From NCBI RefSeq assembly GCF_002860325.1, contig NZ_PKOJ01000004.1:62001-126000 (forward strand): DNA of 64,000 bases, written 5' to 3'. This DNA comes from Neptunicoccus cionae. Its GTDB lineage: Bacteria; Pseudomonadota; Alphaproteobacteria; Rhodobacterales; Rhodobacteraceae. The position numbers were made by a program, and so were the translations under genes. Of this stretch, positions 24,994-33,334 are shown piece after piece (within the stretch, counting starts at the first letter, position 1; the number at the start of each line of letters is the position of its first letter). The notes below the pieces were generated by a model. The model had not been told where the DNA came from. It worked only from the letters and a program-made list of their open reading frames with translations, and ran no database searches.

Positions 24994-25944
24994 ATGCTGA
25001 GATTCACCCTGCGCCAGCTTGAATACTTCGTCGCCGTTGGTGAAATGGGAAGTATTGCAATGGCTGCCGAGAAGGTGAATGTGTCCTCACCGTCTATCTC
25101 TGCGGCTGTGAACCAGCTTGAAAAAGAGTTCGGCCTGCCCTTGTTTGTGCGCCAGCATGCACAAGGCTTGTCCCTGACGCTGGCTGGGCGCGAGATGATG
25201 AAGCAGGCCAAGCTGGTGCTCGACAATGCCGAAAAGCTGGTAGATCTGGCGGCGGATGTGTCGGGCAATGTGCAAGGCCCGCTTTCCATCGGTGTTCTGC
25301 TGACCTTTGCGCAAATGGTGGTCCCTGCCCTGCGTGCCAGTTTCGAGGCGTTGTTTCCCGATGTGCGCGTCACCCAGCACGAACTGGATCAGGCGCAGAT
25401 TTTCAGCAAGTTACGGCGCGGCGAAATCGACATTGCGCTCACTTACGACCTTGATCTGCCGAGCGATCTTAAATTCCAGCCAATCGCCACCCTGCCCCCT
25501 TATGCAATCCTGAAGCCTGATCATCCGCTGGCGGTGCGCGCCAGTGTCAGCGTCGAAGATCTGCTGCCCTACCCGATGGTCCTGCTGGACCTGCCGTTCA
25601 GTTCGGAATATTTCCTGTCGTTTTTCGGCGCCTCCGGAACCAAGCCGAAAGTGACGGAACGTACAAGGGACATGGCGGTAATGCGGAGCCTCGTAGCCAA
25701 CGGTTTCGGCTTCTCCATCGCCAACGTGCGCCCGCTGAACGATCTGTCACCGGATGGCAAACCCTTGTGTTTTGTTCCGCTCAACGGCGAAGCCCGTCCG
25801 ATGCAACTCGGGCTATTGGCTTCAAAAGATGCGGACAGTGCCAGTGTGATCCGCGCCTTCATACAGCACTGCCTGACCGAATACCGCGACGGTCGCCTGC
25901 CCGGTCTGAACGTCACTTCCAAAGACGCTATGAAAGCAGATTAG
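24994..25944 (+). CDS. LysR-type regulator, likely controller of the amine island
   Basis: This 316-residue regulator starts at ATG 24994 (MLRFTLRQLEYFVAVGEMGS) with the LysR helix-turn-helix including VNVSSPSISAAVNQLEKEFG in the first 50 residues and a periplasmic-binding-like effector domain after residue 90. It lies centrally between four matching T-N11-A dyads. One of them (25941-25955) overlaps its own stop codon and lies before the TMADH-like gene. No other regulator is encoded between 22.3 and 34.1 kb, so it is the best candidate to bind these sites. The effector is unknown, perhaps an amine. Confidence 0.92.
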   Translation: MLRFTLRQLEYFVAVGEMGSIAMAAEKVNVSSPSISAAVNQLEKEFGLPLFVRQHAQGLSLTLAGREMMKQAKLVLDNAEKLVDLAADVSGNVQGPLSIGVLLTFAQMVVPALRASFEALFPDVRVTQHELDQAQIFSKLRRGEIDIALTYDLDLPSDLKFQPIATLPPYAILKPDHPLAVRASVSVEDLLPYPMVLLDLPFSSEYFLSFFGASGTKPKVTERTRDMAVMRSLVANGFGFSIANVRPLNDLSPDGKPLCFVPLNGEARPMQLGLLASKDADSASVIRAFIQHCLTEYRDGRLPGLNVTSKDAMKAD

Positions 25945-25955
25945 GCGCGGCCTAA
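25941..25955. promoter_or_regulatory. LysR-type dyad, site C (TTAG-N7-CTAA)
   Basis: TTAGG-CGCGG-CCTAA begins inside the LysR stop codon (TAG at 25942-25944) and lies 81 bases before the TMADH-like start. Spacing to the target matches sites A (86) and D (85). Confidence 0.6.
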
Positions 25956-26035
25956 GCAGCGGTTTTGCAAGCCAGACTGTTGCCCGCTTCTCGCCAAGGC
26001 TAATCTGCGCGCAATTGCAGCCTAAGGAGGTGCCC

Positions 26036-28105
26036 GTGCGCGATCCCCGTTATGATATTCTGTTTGAGCCGATGGATATCGGCCCCGTAACATCCAAGAA
26101 CCGCTTTTATCAGGTGCCCCATTGTAACGGCGGCGGCTATCGCGATCCGTCGGCAGCGGCAGCGATGCGCGGGATCAAATCCCAAGGCGGCTGGGGCGTG
26201 GTCTTTACCGAACAATGCGAGATGCACCACACATCGGAAATTACCCCCTTTATCGAGTTGCGCCTTTGGGAAGACAAGGACATTCCCCAGTTGCGCAAAA
26301 TGTCGGAAAAGATGAAGGAACACGGCGCGCTTGCGGGCATCCAACTGGCTTATTCCGGTATCAACGGTCCGAACCTTTACAGTAAGGAAGTGCCGCTTGC
26401 GGTGTCGGCCATGCCGATCCGCACCTTTACTAATGATCCGGTACAGGCCCGCGCGCTCGACAAATCAGACATACGCGACCTGCGGCGCTGGTTTGTGAAT
26501 GCGGCGAAACGCTCCAAAGACGCGGGCTTTGATCTGATCTGCCTTTACGGGGCGCACGGCTTTGGCATCTTTCAGCACTTTCTGAGCCGTGCCACCAACC
26601 AGCGCTCTGATGAATACGGCGGCAGCCTTGAAAACCGAGCGCGTTTCGTGAACGAGGTGATCTCGGATATGCGCGATGCGGTGGGCGATACGATGGGGAT
26701 CACCCTGCGGGTCAGTCTGGATGAAACCATCGGGGATCTCGGCTTTTCCAACGCCGAAGTGCGCGACTTTATCGAGATGAACCGTGATCTGCCAGACCTT
26801 TGGGATCTGGCACAAGGCACGTGGGAGGATTGCTCCGGCCCGTCCCGTTTCAAGGAGGAGGCCGCGCAGGAACAACTGGTGCGGGGGATACATGATCTGA
26901 CCGACAAACCGATCGTCGGGGTCGGACGGTTCACATCGCCAGATGTTATGGCCAAGACGATCCGAAGCGGCACACTGGATTTTATCGGCTGCGCTCGCCC
27001 GTCCATTGCCGACCCGTTCCTGCCCAAAAAGATCGAAGAAGGCCGGATTGAGGACATCCGCGAATGTATCGGCTGCAATATCTGCATCACCGGCGACATG
27101 ACCATGTCTATCAGCCGTTGCACACAGAACCCGACCTTTATGGAGGAATGGCGCAAAGGCTGGCATCCCGAACAGATGAACGCCAAAGGGGGCAGCAGTT
27201 CCGTATTGGTCGTAGGCTCTGGTCCCGCAGGACTGGAAGCGACCCGCGCTTTGGCGGAGAGGGGGTATGATGTGGCGCTGGCCGAAGCCAAAACGGTTCT
27301 GGGCGGTCGCGTTGCCCGCGAACGCCAGCTTCCGGGCCTGAGTGCTTGGGGTCGTGTGGTGGATTACCGCGAATACCAGATCAGCCAGAAACCGAATGTG
27401 GAAACCTATTTTGACAGTCCACTGGATGCCGAAGGTATTCTGGAGTTCGGCTTTGAAAACATCTGTGTAGCAACCGGTGCCAAGTGGCGGGAAGACGGTG
27501 TCAGCCGCCAGCATGTTGTACCAATGCCTATCAACGGGGACATGCCGGTCTATACGCCCGATCACATCATGGACGGGAAAATTCCTTCGGGGAAAGTCGT
27601 GATCTATGATGATGATCACTACTACATGGGCGGCGTTCTGGCCGAACTCTTGGTCAACGCGGGTTGTGACGTTACGATTATAACTCCTTCGGCCTATCTG
27701 TCGGACTGGACGGTAAACACGCTGGAACAGCATGCGATCCACAAGAAGCTGGCGGGGATGGGTGTTAACGTCGTACTAAACCGCGGTGTCATCCGGATTG
27801 AAGCGGATCATGTGGTGTCCGACTGCGTCTACACTGGCACTGAGCAAAATTTTGACTGCGGGTCTGTGGTCATGGTGGCCAGCAAGCTGGAAAATAACGA
27901 ACTTTACCACGCCTTGAAAGCACGGGAATCCGAATGGGCAGATGCGGGGATCAAATCGGTTGAACTGATCGGGGATGCCAATGCCCCCGGCCCGATTGCA
28001 TGGGCCACATATGCCGGTCACCGCTATGCACGGGAACTGGACGGAGAGGACATCGGAGATGCCCTTCCGTTCCGCCGGGAGATCACCGAACTGGCTATCG
28101 GCTGA
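26036..28105 (+). CDS. Trimethylamine dehydrogenase-family iron-sulfur flavoprotein (amine dehydrogenase)
   Basis: The 689-residue protein has an N-terminal FMN TIM barrel, a 4Fe-4S site and two Rossmann-type domains, as in trimethylamine, dimethylamine and histamine dehydrogenases. Cys30 (QVPHC) matches the Cys that binds FMN covalently. Cys344, 347, 350 and 362 match the cluster ligands. In the substrate pocket, Gln60 replaces the Tyr of trimethylamine dehydrogenase, as recalled for dimethylamine dehydrogenase, Trp256 is kept, and the Trp355 equivalent is lost. It should oxidise an amine to an imine and pass electrons to ETF. GTG 26036 has AAGGAGG 5 bases upstream. The pot genes downstream suggest a polyamine or related amine. 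Confidence 0.88.
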   Translation: MRDPRYDILFEPMDIGPVTSKNRFYQVPHCNGGGYRDPSAAAAMRGIKSQGGWGVVFTEQCEMHHTSEITPFIELRLWEDKDIPQLRKMSEKMKEHGALAGIQLAYSGINGPNLYSKEVPLAVSAMPIRTFTNDPVQARALDKSDIRDLRRWFVNAAKRSKDAGFDLICLYGAHGFGIFQHFLSRATNQRSDEYGGSLENRARFVNEVISDMRDAVGDTMGITLRVSLDETIGDLGFSNAEVRDFIEMNRDLPDLWDLAQGTWEDCSGPSRFKEEAAQEQLVRGIHDLTDKPIVGVGRFTSPDVMAKTIRSGTLDFIGCARPSIADPFLPKKIEEGRIEDIRECIGCNICITGDMTMSISRCTQNPTFMEEWRKGWHPEQMNAKGGSSSVLVVGSGPAGLEATRALAERGYDVALAEAKTVLGGRVARERQLPGLSAWGRVVDYREYQISQKPNVETYFDSPLDAEGILEFGFENICVATGAKWREDGVSRQHVVPMPINGDMPVYTPDHIMDGKIPSGKVVIYDDDHYYMGGVLAELLVNAGCDVTIITPSAYLSDWTVNTLEQHAIHKKLAGMGVNVVLNRGVIRIEADHVVSDCVYTGTEQNFDCGSVVMVASKLENNELYHALKARESEWADAGIKSVELIGDANAPGPIAWATYAGHRYARELDGEDIGDALPFRREITELAIG

Positions 28106-28233
28106 GAACTCTTACGGCGGGGGGTATTTTACCTCCTGCCGATTTGCCAGCGGCGCGAATCCGGTCCATTTCCGCTTTTCAAAAGTGTTAAAATACAGGC
28201 AGTTGCATGCAATTTCCGCTTATAATTCTCGCA

Positions 28234-28248
28234 TTAGGATTTCCCTAA
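28234..28248. promoter_or_regulatory. LysR-type dyad, site D, at the pot operon promoter
   Basis: ATTAGG-ATTTC-CCTAAT is symmetric (TTAG at 28234-28237, CTAA at 28245-28248). It lies 8 bases after a perfect TATAAT at 28221-28226 and 85 bases before the potA-type start, so it covers the likely transcription start. No good -35 hexamer is seen, consistent with a regulated promoter. Confidence 0.6.
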
Positions 28249-28332
28249 TATCAACTGAGGGAGACAATTCTTACCAAGGTTCGAAGGCTCTCTTACTGTC
28301 CTGTCCAACACCACCGCCACCGGGGAGCGCCT

Positions 28333-29424
28333 GTGTCTTTAGAACAACCCAACGCCATTGAAGTCCGCAACGCTGTAAAGCGGTATGGCGATTTCACCGC
28401 GTTAAAAACCATTTCTCTGTCGATCAAGGACAATGAATTTTTCACACTGCTTGGCCCGTCGGGCTGTGGCAAGACAACTCTGTTGCGGATGATCGCCGGA
28501 TTTGAGGATGTGACCGAAGGGGCAATCTTTCTTTACGGTGAGGAAATCGAAGGCCTGCCGCCCCACAAACGCCCTGTAAATACTGTCTTTCAAAACTACG
28601 CGCTGTTCCCTCATAAAACCGTGCTCGACAATGTGGCATTCGGGCTGCAAATGCGTGGCAATTCCAAAGCGGATGCCCGAAAGCGTGCGGGCGAAATGCT
28701 GGAACTGGTGCAGCTTTCCCAATTTGCAGGACGCAAACCCTCGCAGCTTTCGGGCGGACAGCAACAAAGGGTTGCACTGGCCCGCGCGCTGGCCCCGCAG
28801 CCAAAGGTTCTGCTGCTGGACGAACCTCTCTCTGCGCTCGACCTGAAGCTGCGCAAGGCCATGCAACTGGAACTGAAGCATCTGCAACGGGAAACCGGCA
28901 TTACCTTTATTTTTGTGACTCACGATCAGGAAGAAGCCCTGACCATGTCAGACCGGATTGCTGTCATGTCATCGGGCGAATTGCAGCAATTGGGGGATGC
29001 GCGGGATATCTATGAAAGGCCGTGCAACATGTTCGTGGCCGATTTCATCGGCGAAACCAACCTTCTGGACGTTTCTGTTGACCGGATAGAAAGCGGGCAG
29101 GCCATCTGTCATCTGGGCGGAGGGCACGCTCTGACCTGCCCGTCTGTTGAAGAGGTCTCCGCCGGTTCCAAAGTGCATCTGTCCGTCCGACCGGAGCGAT
29201 TGTTCCTGACAGCAACACCGGATGCCGGGAATGCACTGAAAGCTAGCGTACGCGAAAACATTTTTGTCGGCACGGACATCACGACGCTGGTCGATCTGGC
29301 AGGCGGCCCCGAAATCATCATCCGCACTTCAAATTCCGAACGGGGAAACCAGCGCATTTTTGATCCGGGTACACCGGTTTATGTGAACATGGAGCATGGG
29401 GCCGCTCGGCTTCTGGTGGACTGA
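28333..29424 (+). CDS. potA: Polyamine-type ABC transporter ATPase
   Basis: The 363-residue ATPase has Walker A GPSGCGKTT near residue 42, signature LSGGQQQRVALARAL near 140, Walker B LLLDEPLSALD and a C-terminal TOBE-like domain with LSVRPERLFL. Length and order match PotA/PotG ATPases of spermidine/putrescine importers. GTG 28333 follows GGGGAG at 28322-28327. It heads a four-gene operon with potB, potC and potD types. Its stop overlaps the first permease start by one base. Confidence 0.9.
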   Translation: MSLEQPNAIEVRNAVKRYGDFTALKTISLSIKDNEFFTLLGPSGCGKTTLLRMIAGFEDVTEGAIFLYGEEIEGLPPHKRPVNTVFQNYALFPHKTVLDNVAFGLQMRGNSKADARKRAGEMLELVQLSQFAGRKPSQLSGGQQQRVALARALAPQPKVLLLDEPLSALDLKLRKAMQLELKHLQRETGITFIFVTHDQEEALTMSDRIAVMSSGELQQLGDARDIYERPCNMFVADFIGETNLLDVSVDRIESGQAICHLGGGHALTCPSVEEVSAGSKVHLSVRPERLFLTATPDAGNALKASVRENIFVGTDITTLVDLAGGPEIIIRTSNSERGNQRIFDPGTPVYVNMEHGAARLLVD

Positions 29425-30353
29425 TGGCAGGCGGAGCAACTTCGGGCGGCAACGCCGTCACAGACACATACAAAGAGGCCCGCAACTGGCTGTTGCTGCC
29501 TGCCTGGGTCACGCTTGGCATTCTGGTGCTGGCACCGGTCCTGTTGATGCTGGTCTATTCCTTTCTGACGAAAGAATTCAGGGGCGGTGTGATCTGGGAA
29601 TTTTCCCTTGCGGCCTATGACCAGTTTTTCTTTGACCGCGGCCTGTTCGGGGATGATCCCGCAAAAATCGAATGGACCTATATTGCGATCTTCTGGCGCT
29701 CGATCTGGCAGGCCGGTGCGGCAACTATTCTCAGCCTCGTCATTGGTTTTCCAACTGCTTATTTCATTGCGACCCGTCCCGAAAAACAACGGGTGATCTG
29801 GGTCTTTCTTATTACGATCCCGTATTGGGTGAACCTGCTGATCCGCACGGTATCCATGCGCTTCCTGTTGCGCGACGAAGGGCCGTTGAATTCCTTTCTG
29901 ATGACGACAGGTCTGGTGGATGCCCCTATTCATATGATCAACACCAATTTCGCGGTTCAGGTCGGGCTGTTCTATTCCTACCTGCCGTTCATGGTGCTGC
30001 CGATCTATGCCGCAGTGGAACGCTATAACTTTACGCTGAGCGAAGCAGCCGCAGACCTATATGCCAACAAGTGGATCACCCTGCGTCACATCCTTCTGCC
30101 CGCCGTAAAACCCGGGGTAGTGGCAGGGTGTATCCTTGTATTTGTGCCCTCGCTTGGATCGTTTCTGGCGCCCGACCTGCTGGGCGGCGCGAAAAACTTC
30201 ATGATCGGATCCCTGATCGAAGAGCAGTTCAAAGGCAACGCGGGGAACTGGCCCTTTGGCGCGGCGGCATCGATGATCCTACTGACGATGGTGCTGATCA
30301 TTCTGGTAATCTACGCACGGGCGCAGGCCCGCAGCGACAAAGAGGCGGGCTGA
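29424..30353 (+). CDS. potB: Polyamine-type ABC transporter permease 1
   Basis: This 309-residue permease begins at ATG 29424, sharing one base with the ATPase stop. It has about six helices and the EAA loop ADLYANKWITLRHILLPAVKPGV typical of PotB. The N-terminus is somewhat long, with a first helix from about residue 24 (LLPAWVTLGILVLAPVLLM). It pairs with the next permease in the inner membrane. Confidence 0.9.
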   Translation: MAGGATSGGNAVTDTYKEARNWLLLPAWVTLGILVLAPVLLMLVYSFLTKEFRGGVIWEFSLAAYDQFFFDRGLFGDDPAKIEWTYIAIFWRSIWQAGAATILSLVIGFPTAYFIATRPEKQRVIWVFLITIPYWVNLLIRTVSMRFLLRDEGPLNSFLMTTGLVDAPIHMINTNFAVQVGLFYSYLPFMVLPIYAAVERYNFTLSEAAADLYANKWITLRHILLPAVKPGVVAGCILVFVPSLGSFLAPDLLGGAKNFMIGSLIEEQFKGNAGNWPFGAAASMILLTMVLIILVIYARAQARSDKEAG

Positions 30354-30356
30354 TCC

Positions 30357-31166
30357 ATGACCCATAAAAGGTATGATATTAAATCCTACCCCGGCTTTTT
30401 GCAGATCACACTGCTGTGCCTTTTCGTACTCTACGCACCCTTAATTGTAGTGGCGATATACAGTCTAAACGCTTCGGCTTCGATTGCGGTCTGGGAAGGG
30501 TTTTCGTTCCGCTGGTACGTTGATGTCTTTACAGGGCCCGAAAGCGCAAAGTTCAAAACCGCCGCGCGAAACAGTTTTGTTATTGCGATCATTGCGGCAA
30601 CGCTTGCAACAGCCATCGCAACGCTTGCCGCGACAGCGATGGTGCGTGGCGGGAAATTCCGGCTGCGGGCGTGGTCTTTCGGGCTGATTTCCCTGCCCCT
30701 TATGGTGCCCGAAATTGTCACCGCCGTAGCCACATTGATCTTCTTTAATTCCATCGGCTTCGATCGGGGATTGCTGACGATCCTGCTGGCCCATATCGCA
30801 TTTTGCATTCCCTTCGCCTATTTGCCGATTTCCGCACGGATGCAGGGGATCGAGGACAGTTATGAACAGGCCGCGCAAGACCTTTACGCCACGAAACGGC
30901 AGGCCTTTACCAAGATCCTGCTGCCCTTGATGCTGCCGGGTATTATTTCCGGTTTTCTACTGGCTTTTATCATTTCCCTTGATGATTTCATCATCACCAA
31001 CTTCGTCAAAGGGGCCGGAGTGGAAACCCTGCCCACCGCGATTTTCGGGGCGGTCAAGCAGGGCATCAAACCGAATATCATGGCCATTTCAACCATGCTT
31101 CTGGGCTTTTCCGTCCTGATGGTTCTGATTTCCTACCTCGTAAGCCGAACAGACAAAACTTCCTAA
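30357..31166 (+). CDS. potC: Polyamine-type ABC transporter permease 2
   Basis: The 269-residue second permease shows the PotC pattern, with [14 protein letters not shown] after the first helix, an EAA loop [23 protein letters not shown] and the motif [13 protein letters not shown]. Only three bases separate it from potB. It completes the membrane channel of the importer. Length is normal and no fault is visible. Confidence 0.92.
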   Translation: MTHKRYDIKSYPGFLQITLLCLFVLYAPLIVVAIYSLNASASIAVWEGFSFRWYVDVFTGPESAKFKTAARNSFVIAIIAATLATAIATLAATAMVRGGKFRLRAWSFGLISLPLMVPEIVTAVATLIFFNSIGFDRGLLTILLAHIAFCIPFAYLPISARMQGIEDSYEQAAQDLYATKRQAFTKILLPLMLPGIISGFLLAFIISLDDFIITNFVKGAGVETLPTAIFGAVKQGIKPNIMAISTMLLGFSVLMVLISYLVSRTDKTS

Positions 31167-31191
31167 CCAACACCAACAGTGGAGACAAAAA

Positions 31192-32226
31192 ATGAAAAAA
31201 CTACTTACAACCACCGCCGCTGCCACGGCGCTTTTGATGGGCGCTACAGGCGCGCAGGCAGAGGGCAAACTGGCCATCTATCACTGGTTTGAATACATTC
31301 CACAGGATTTGCTCGACAAGTTCAGCAAGGAACACGACGTGGAAGTCATCATGGACACTTACGACTCCAACGAGGCCATGCTTGCCACGCTGAAAGCGGG
31401 CGCCATTGGCACATATGACGTCGCGGTTCCAACCGATTACATGGTCTCTATCCTGATCGGAGAAGGGCTGGCAGATGAAATCGCGTCCGGTGAACTCTCA
31501 AACATTGGCAACGTTAAGGCTGCCTTTACCGATCCCGCTTATGACCCCGGCTTGAAACACTCCATCCCTTATCAGGGCGGCACAACCAGCTTTTCCGTAG
31601 ATACGGCAGAATACACCGGGGATATTGATTCCACCGACATCATCTTCAATCCCCCCGAGGAACTGCACGGCAAAATCAACGTTCTGGACAGTCAGGGCGA
31701 GGTTCTGGCACTGGCGGCGGTCCATATGGGTATTCCCCAGTGTTCGACCGATCGCGATCAGCTCAAGGCGCTGAACGACATGCTGCAAGCAGCCAAACCC
31801 CATTGGGCCTCTTTCAACTCTGATACAGCGAAAGAGGTTCTTGCCGCCGGTGATGTTGTGGCTGGCATGATCTTCAACGGCTACGCCGCCAAAGCCCGCG
31901 AGACCCGCGAAACGTTGAAATACGCCTACCCGAAACAGGGCTGGGTGAACTGGATGGACAGTGTTGTCCTGCTGAAAGATGCGCCTAACCGCGAAAATGC
32001 GCTAAAGTTCATGGACTTCCTGCTTGAGCCGGAAAACATCGCGCAGGTTACAAACTTTGCCCGCTATACCGATGTGGTCGAAGGCACTGCAGAGTTCATT
32101 GATCCGGAACTGGCATCCATGCACGAAAGCAACCCGCCAGCCGGTATTGAAGGTGTTTTTGTAGAGGCCTGCGACGCGGAAACTCAGGCGGTTTACGATA
32201 AGATCTGGACCAACCTGAAGAAGTAA
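31192..32226 (+). CDS. potD: Polyamine-type ABC transporter substrate-binding protein
   Basis: This 344-residue periplasmic protein has a Sec signal (cleavage near AQA/EGK) and the PotD/PotF fold: LAIYHWFEYIPQDLLDKFSKEHDVEVI (read in parts), DSNEAMLATLKAG and DVAVPTDYMV. Acidic residues in such pockets bind the amine groups of putrescine or spermidine, but the ligand cannot be read from sequence alone. Two Cys (in PQCSTD and EACDAE) may form a disulfide. A clear terminator follows, so higher-order downstream genes may be made from read-through or a second promoter. Confidence 0.92.
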   Translation: MKKLLTTTAAATALLMGATGAQAEGKLAIYHWFEYIPQDLLDKFSKEHDVEVIMDTYDSNEAMLATLKAGAIGTYDVAVPTDYMVSILIGEGLADEIASGELSNIGNVKAAFTDPAYDPGLKHSIPYQGGTTSFSVDTAEYTGDIDSTDIIFNPPEELHGKINVLDSQGEVLALAAVHMGIPQCSTDRDQLKALNDMLQAAKPHWASFNSDTAKEVLAAGDVVAGMIFNGYAAKARETRETLKYAYPKQGWVNWMDSVVLLKDAPNRENALKFMDFLLEPENIAQVTNFARYTDVVEGTAEFIDPELASMHESNPPAGIEGVFVEACDAETQAVYDKIWTNLKK

Positions 32227-32236
32227 ATCACAGTTG

Positions 32237-32273
32237 AAGCGCGGGTTGTCACAGTCATGGCCCGCGCTTTTTT
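32237..32273 (+). terminator. Intrinsic terminator after the pot operon
   Basis: A 9-base stem AAGCGCGGG / CCCGCGCTT (32237-32245 with 32261-32269) is followed by six Ts (32268-32273). It lies between potD and the acetylpolyamine amidohydrolase gene, so pot and the hydrolases are at least partly separate transcripts. Confidence 0.85.
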
Positions 32274-32292
32274 CATTTGCGAAGGACAAGCA

Positions 32293-33330
32293 ATGGAAAC
32301 CATATTCACGGAAAAACACAGGTTGCGGGACGCCAAAACAGAATTGTTTGGCGGCGAACTTGTGCAACCCCACGAACGGCCGAGCCGCGCTGAATATGTG
32401 ATCAACCGGGTTCGGGACGTTGCACTCGGACCGGTCAGCGATCCGCAGGATTTCGGGCTGGACCCGATCCTTGCCATCCACAAACCGGATTTTGTCGAAT
32501 TTCTGCAAACCGCATGGAACCGCTGGTCCGAGGCAGGTTTCAAAGGGGAGGCGATGCCCACAACATGGGTCGGGCGCCGGATGTCGGACAAGCGGCCCAA
32601 TTTCATTGAAGGTCAGATCGGCTATTACGCACTGGCAGGCGAAACCAGCCTGACGGACGGCACATGGGAGGCAGCCTATGCCAGTGCGCAAGTCGCGCTG
32701 ACGGGGGCTGACCGGATCAACAAGGGCGCGGGAAGTGTCTTTTCGCTCTGCCGTCCACCGGGGCATCACGCAACTGCGGACATGTATGGCGGCTATTGTT
32801 TTTTGAACAATGCTGCGATTGCGGCCCAGTACTATCTGGATACAGGCGCCAAGCGGGTCGCAATACTGGATGTGGATTTCCACCACGGCAACGGAACACA
32901 GGATATCTTTTACACACGCGATGACGTGCTTTTTGTATCGTTGCACGGTGATCCACTGGAAACCTTCCCTTATCATCTCGGCCACGCTGACGAGACCGGA
33001 GAAGGCAAAGGTGACGGTTATAACGTTAACTATCCGATGCCTCCCGCCACCCCCTTCGAGATATGGCAATCTGCGCTATCAAAAGGGTTGGACCGGATCG
33101 CAGACTATGGGCCCGATGTTCTGATTGATTCGCTTGGCGTGGACACGTTTGAGAATGATCCGATCAGCTTCTTCAAGCTTAAAAGCGGGGATTTCACCAC
33201 GATGGGCGCAGACATTGCCCGTGCAGGATTGCCAACCCATTTTATTATGGAAGGCGGTTATGATGTGGAAGAAATCGGTGTGAACGCAGTAAACGTGTTG
33301 CAGGGTTTCATTTCAGAGCAAGGAAAATAG
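32293..33330 (+). CDS. aphA: Acetylpolyamine amidohydrolase (histone deacetylase fold)
   Basis: This 345-residue zinc enzyme removes acetyl groups from acetylated polyamines. Every expected active-site residue is present, at the same numbers recalled for the Mycoplana ramosa enzyme: His158-His159 (PPGHHA), zinc ligands Asp195, His197 (LDVDFHHGNGTQ) and Asp284 (GVDTFENDP), and Tyr323 (EGGYD). The extended N-terminal region before residue 40 also matches that family rather than plain HDACs. ATG 32293 has GAAGGA upstream; an in-frame extension would run through the potD terminator. Context with pot genes supports polyamine catabolism. Confidence 0.92.
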   Translation: METIFTEKHRLRDAKTELFGGELVQPHERPSRAEYVINRVRDVALGPVSDPQDFGLDPILAIHKPDFVEFLQTAWNRWSEAGFKGEAMPTTWVGRRMSDKRPNFIEGQIGYYALAGETSLTDGTWEAAYASAQVALTGADRINKGAGSVFSLCRPPGHHATADMYGGYCFLNNAAIAAQYYLDTGAKRVAILDVDFHHGNGTQDIFYTRDDVLFVSLHGDPLETFPYHLGHADETGEGKGDGYNVNYPMPPATPFEIWQSALSKGLDRIADYGPDVLIDSLGVDTFENDPISFFKLKSGDFTTMGADIARAGLPTHFIMEGGYDVEEIGVNAVNVLQGFISEQGK

Positions 33331-33334
33331 GGTC

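Noticed and set aside
26465-27742. 425-codon open frame on the minus strand opposite the TMADH-like gene
   Set aside because: Fully antisense to a gene with intact cofactor motifs and no ribosome site or family pattern.
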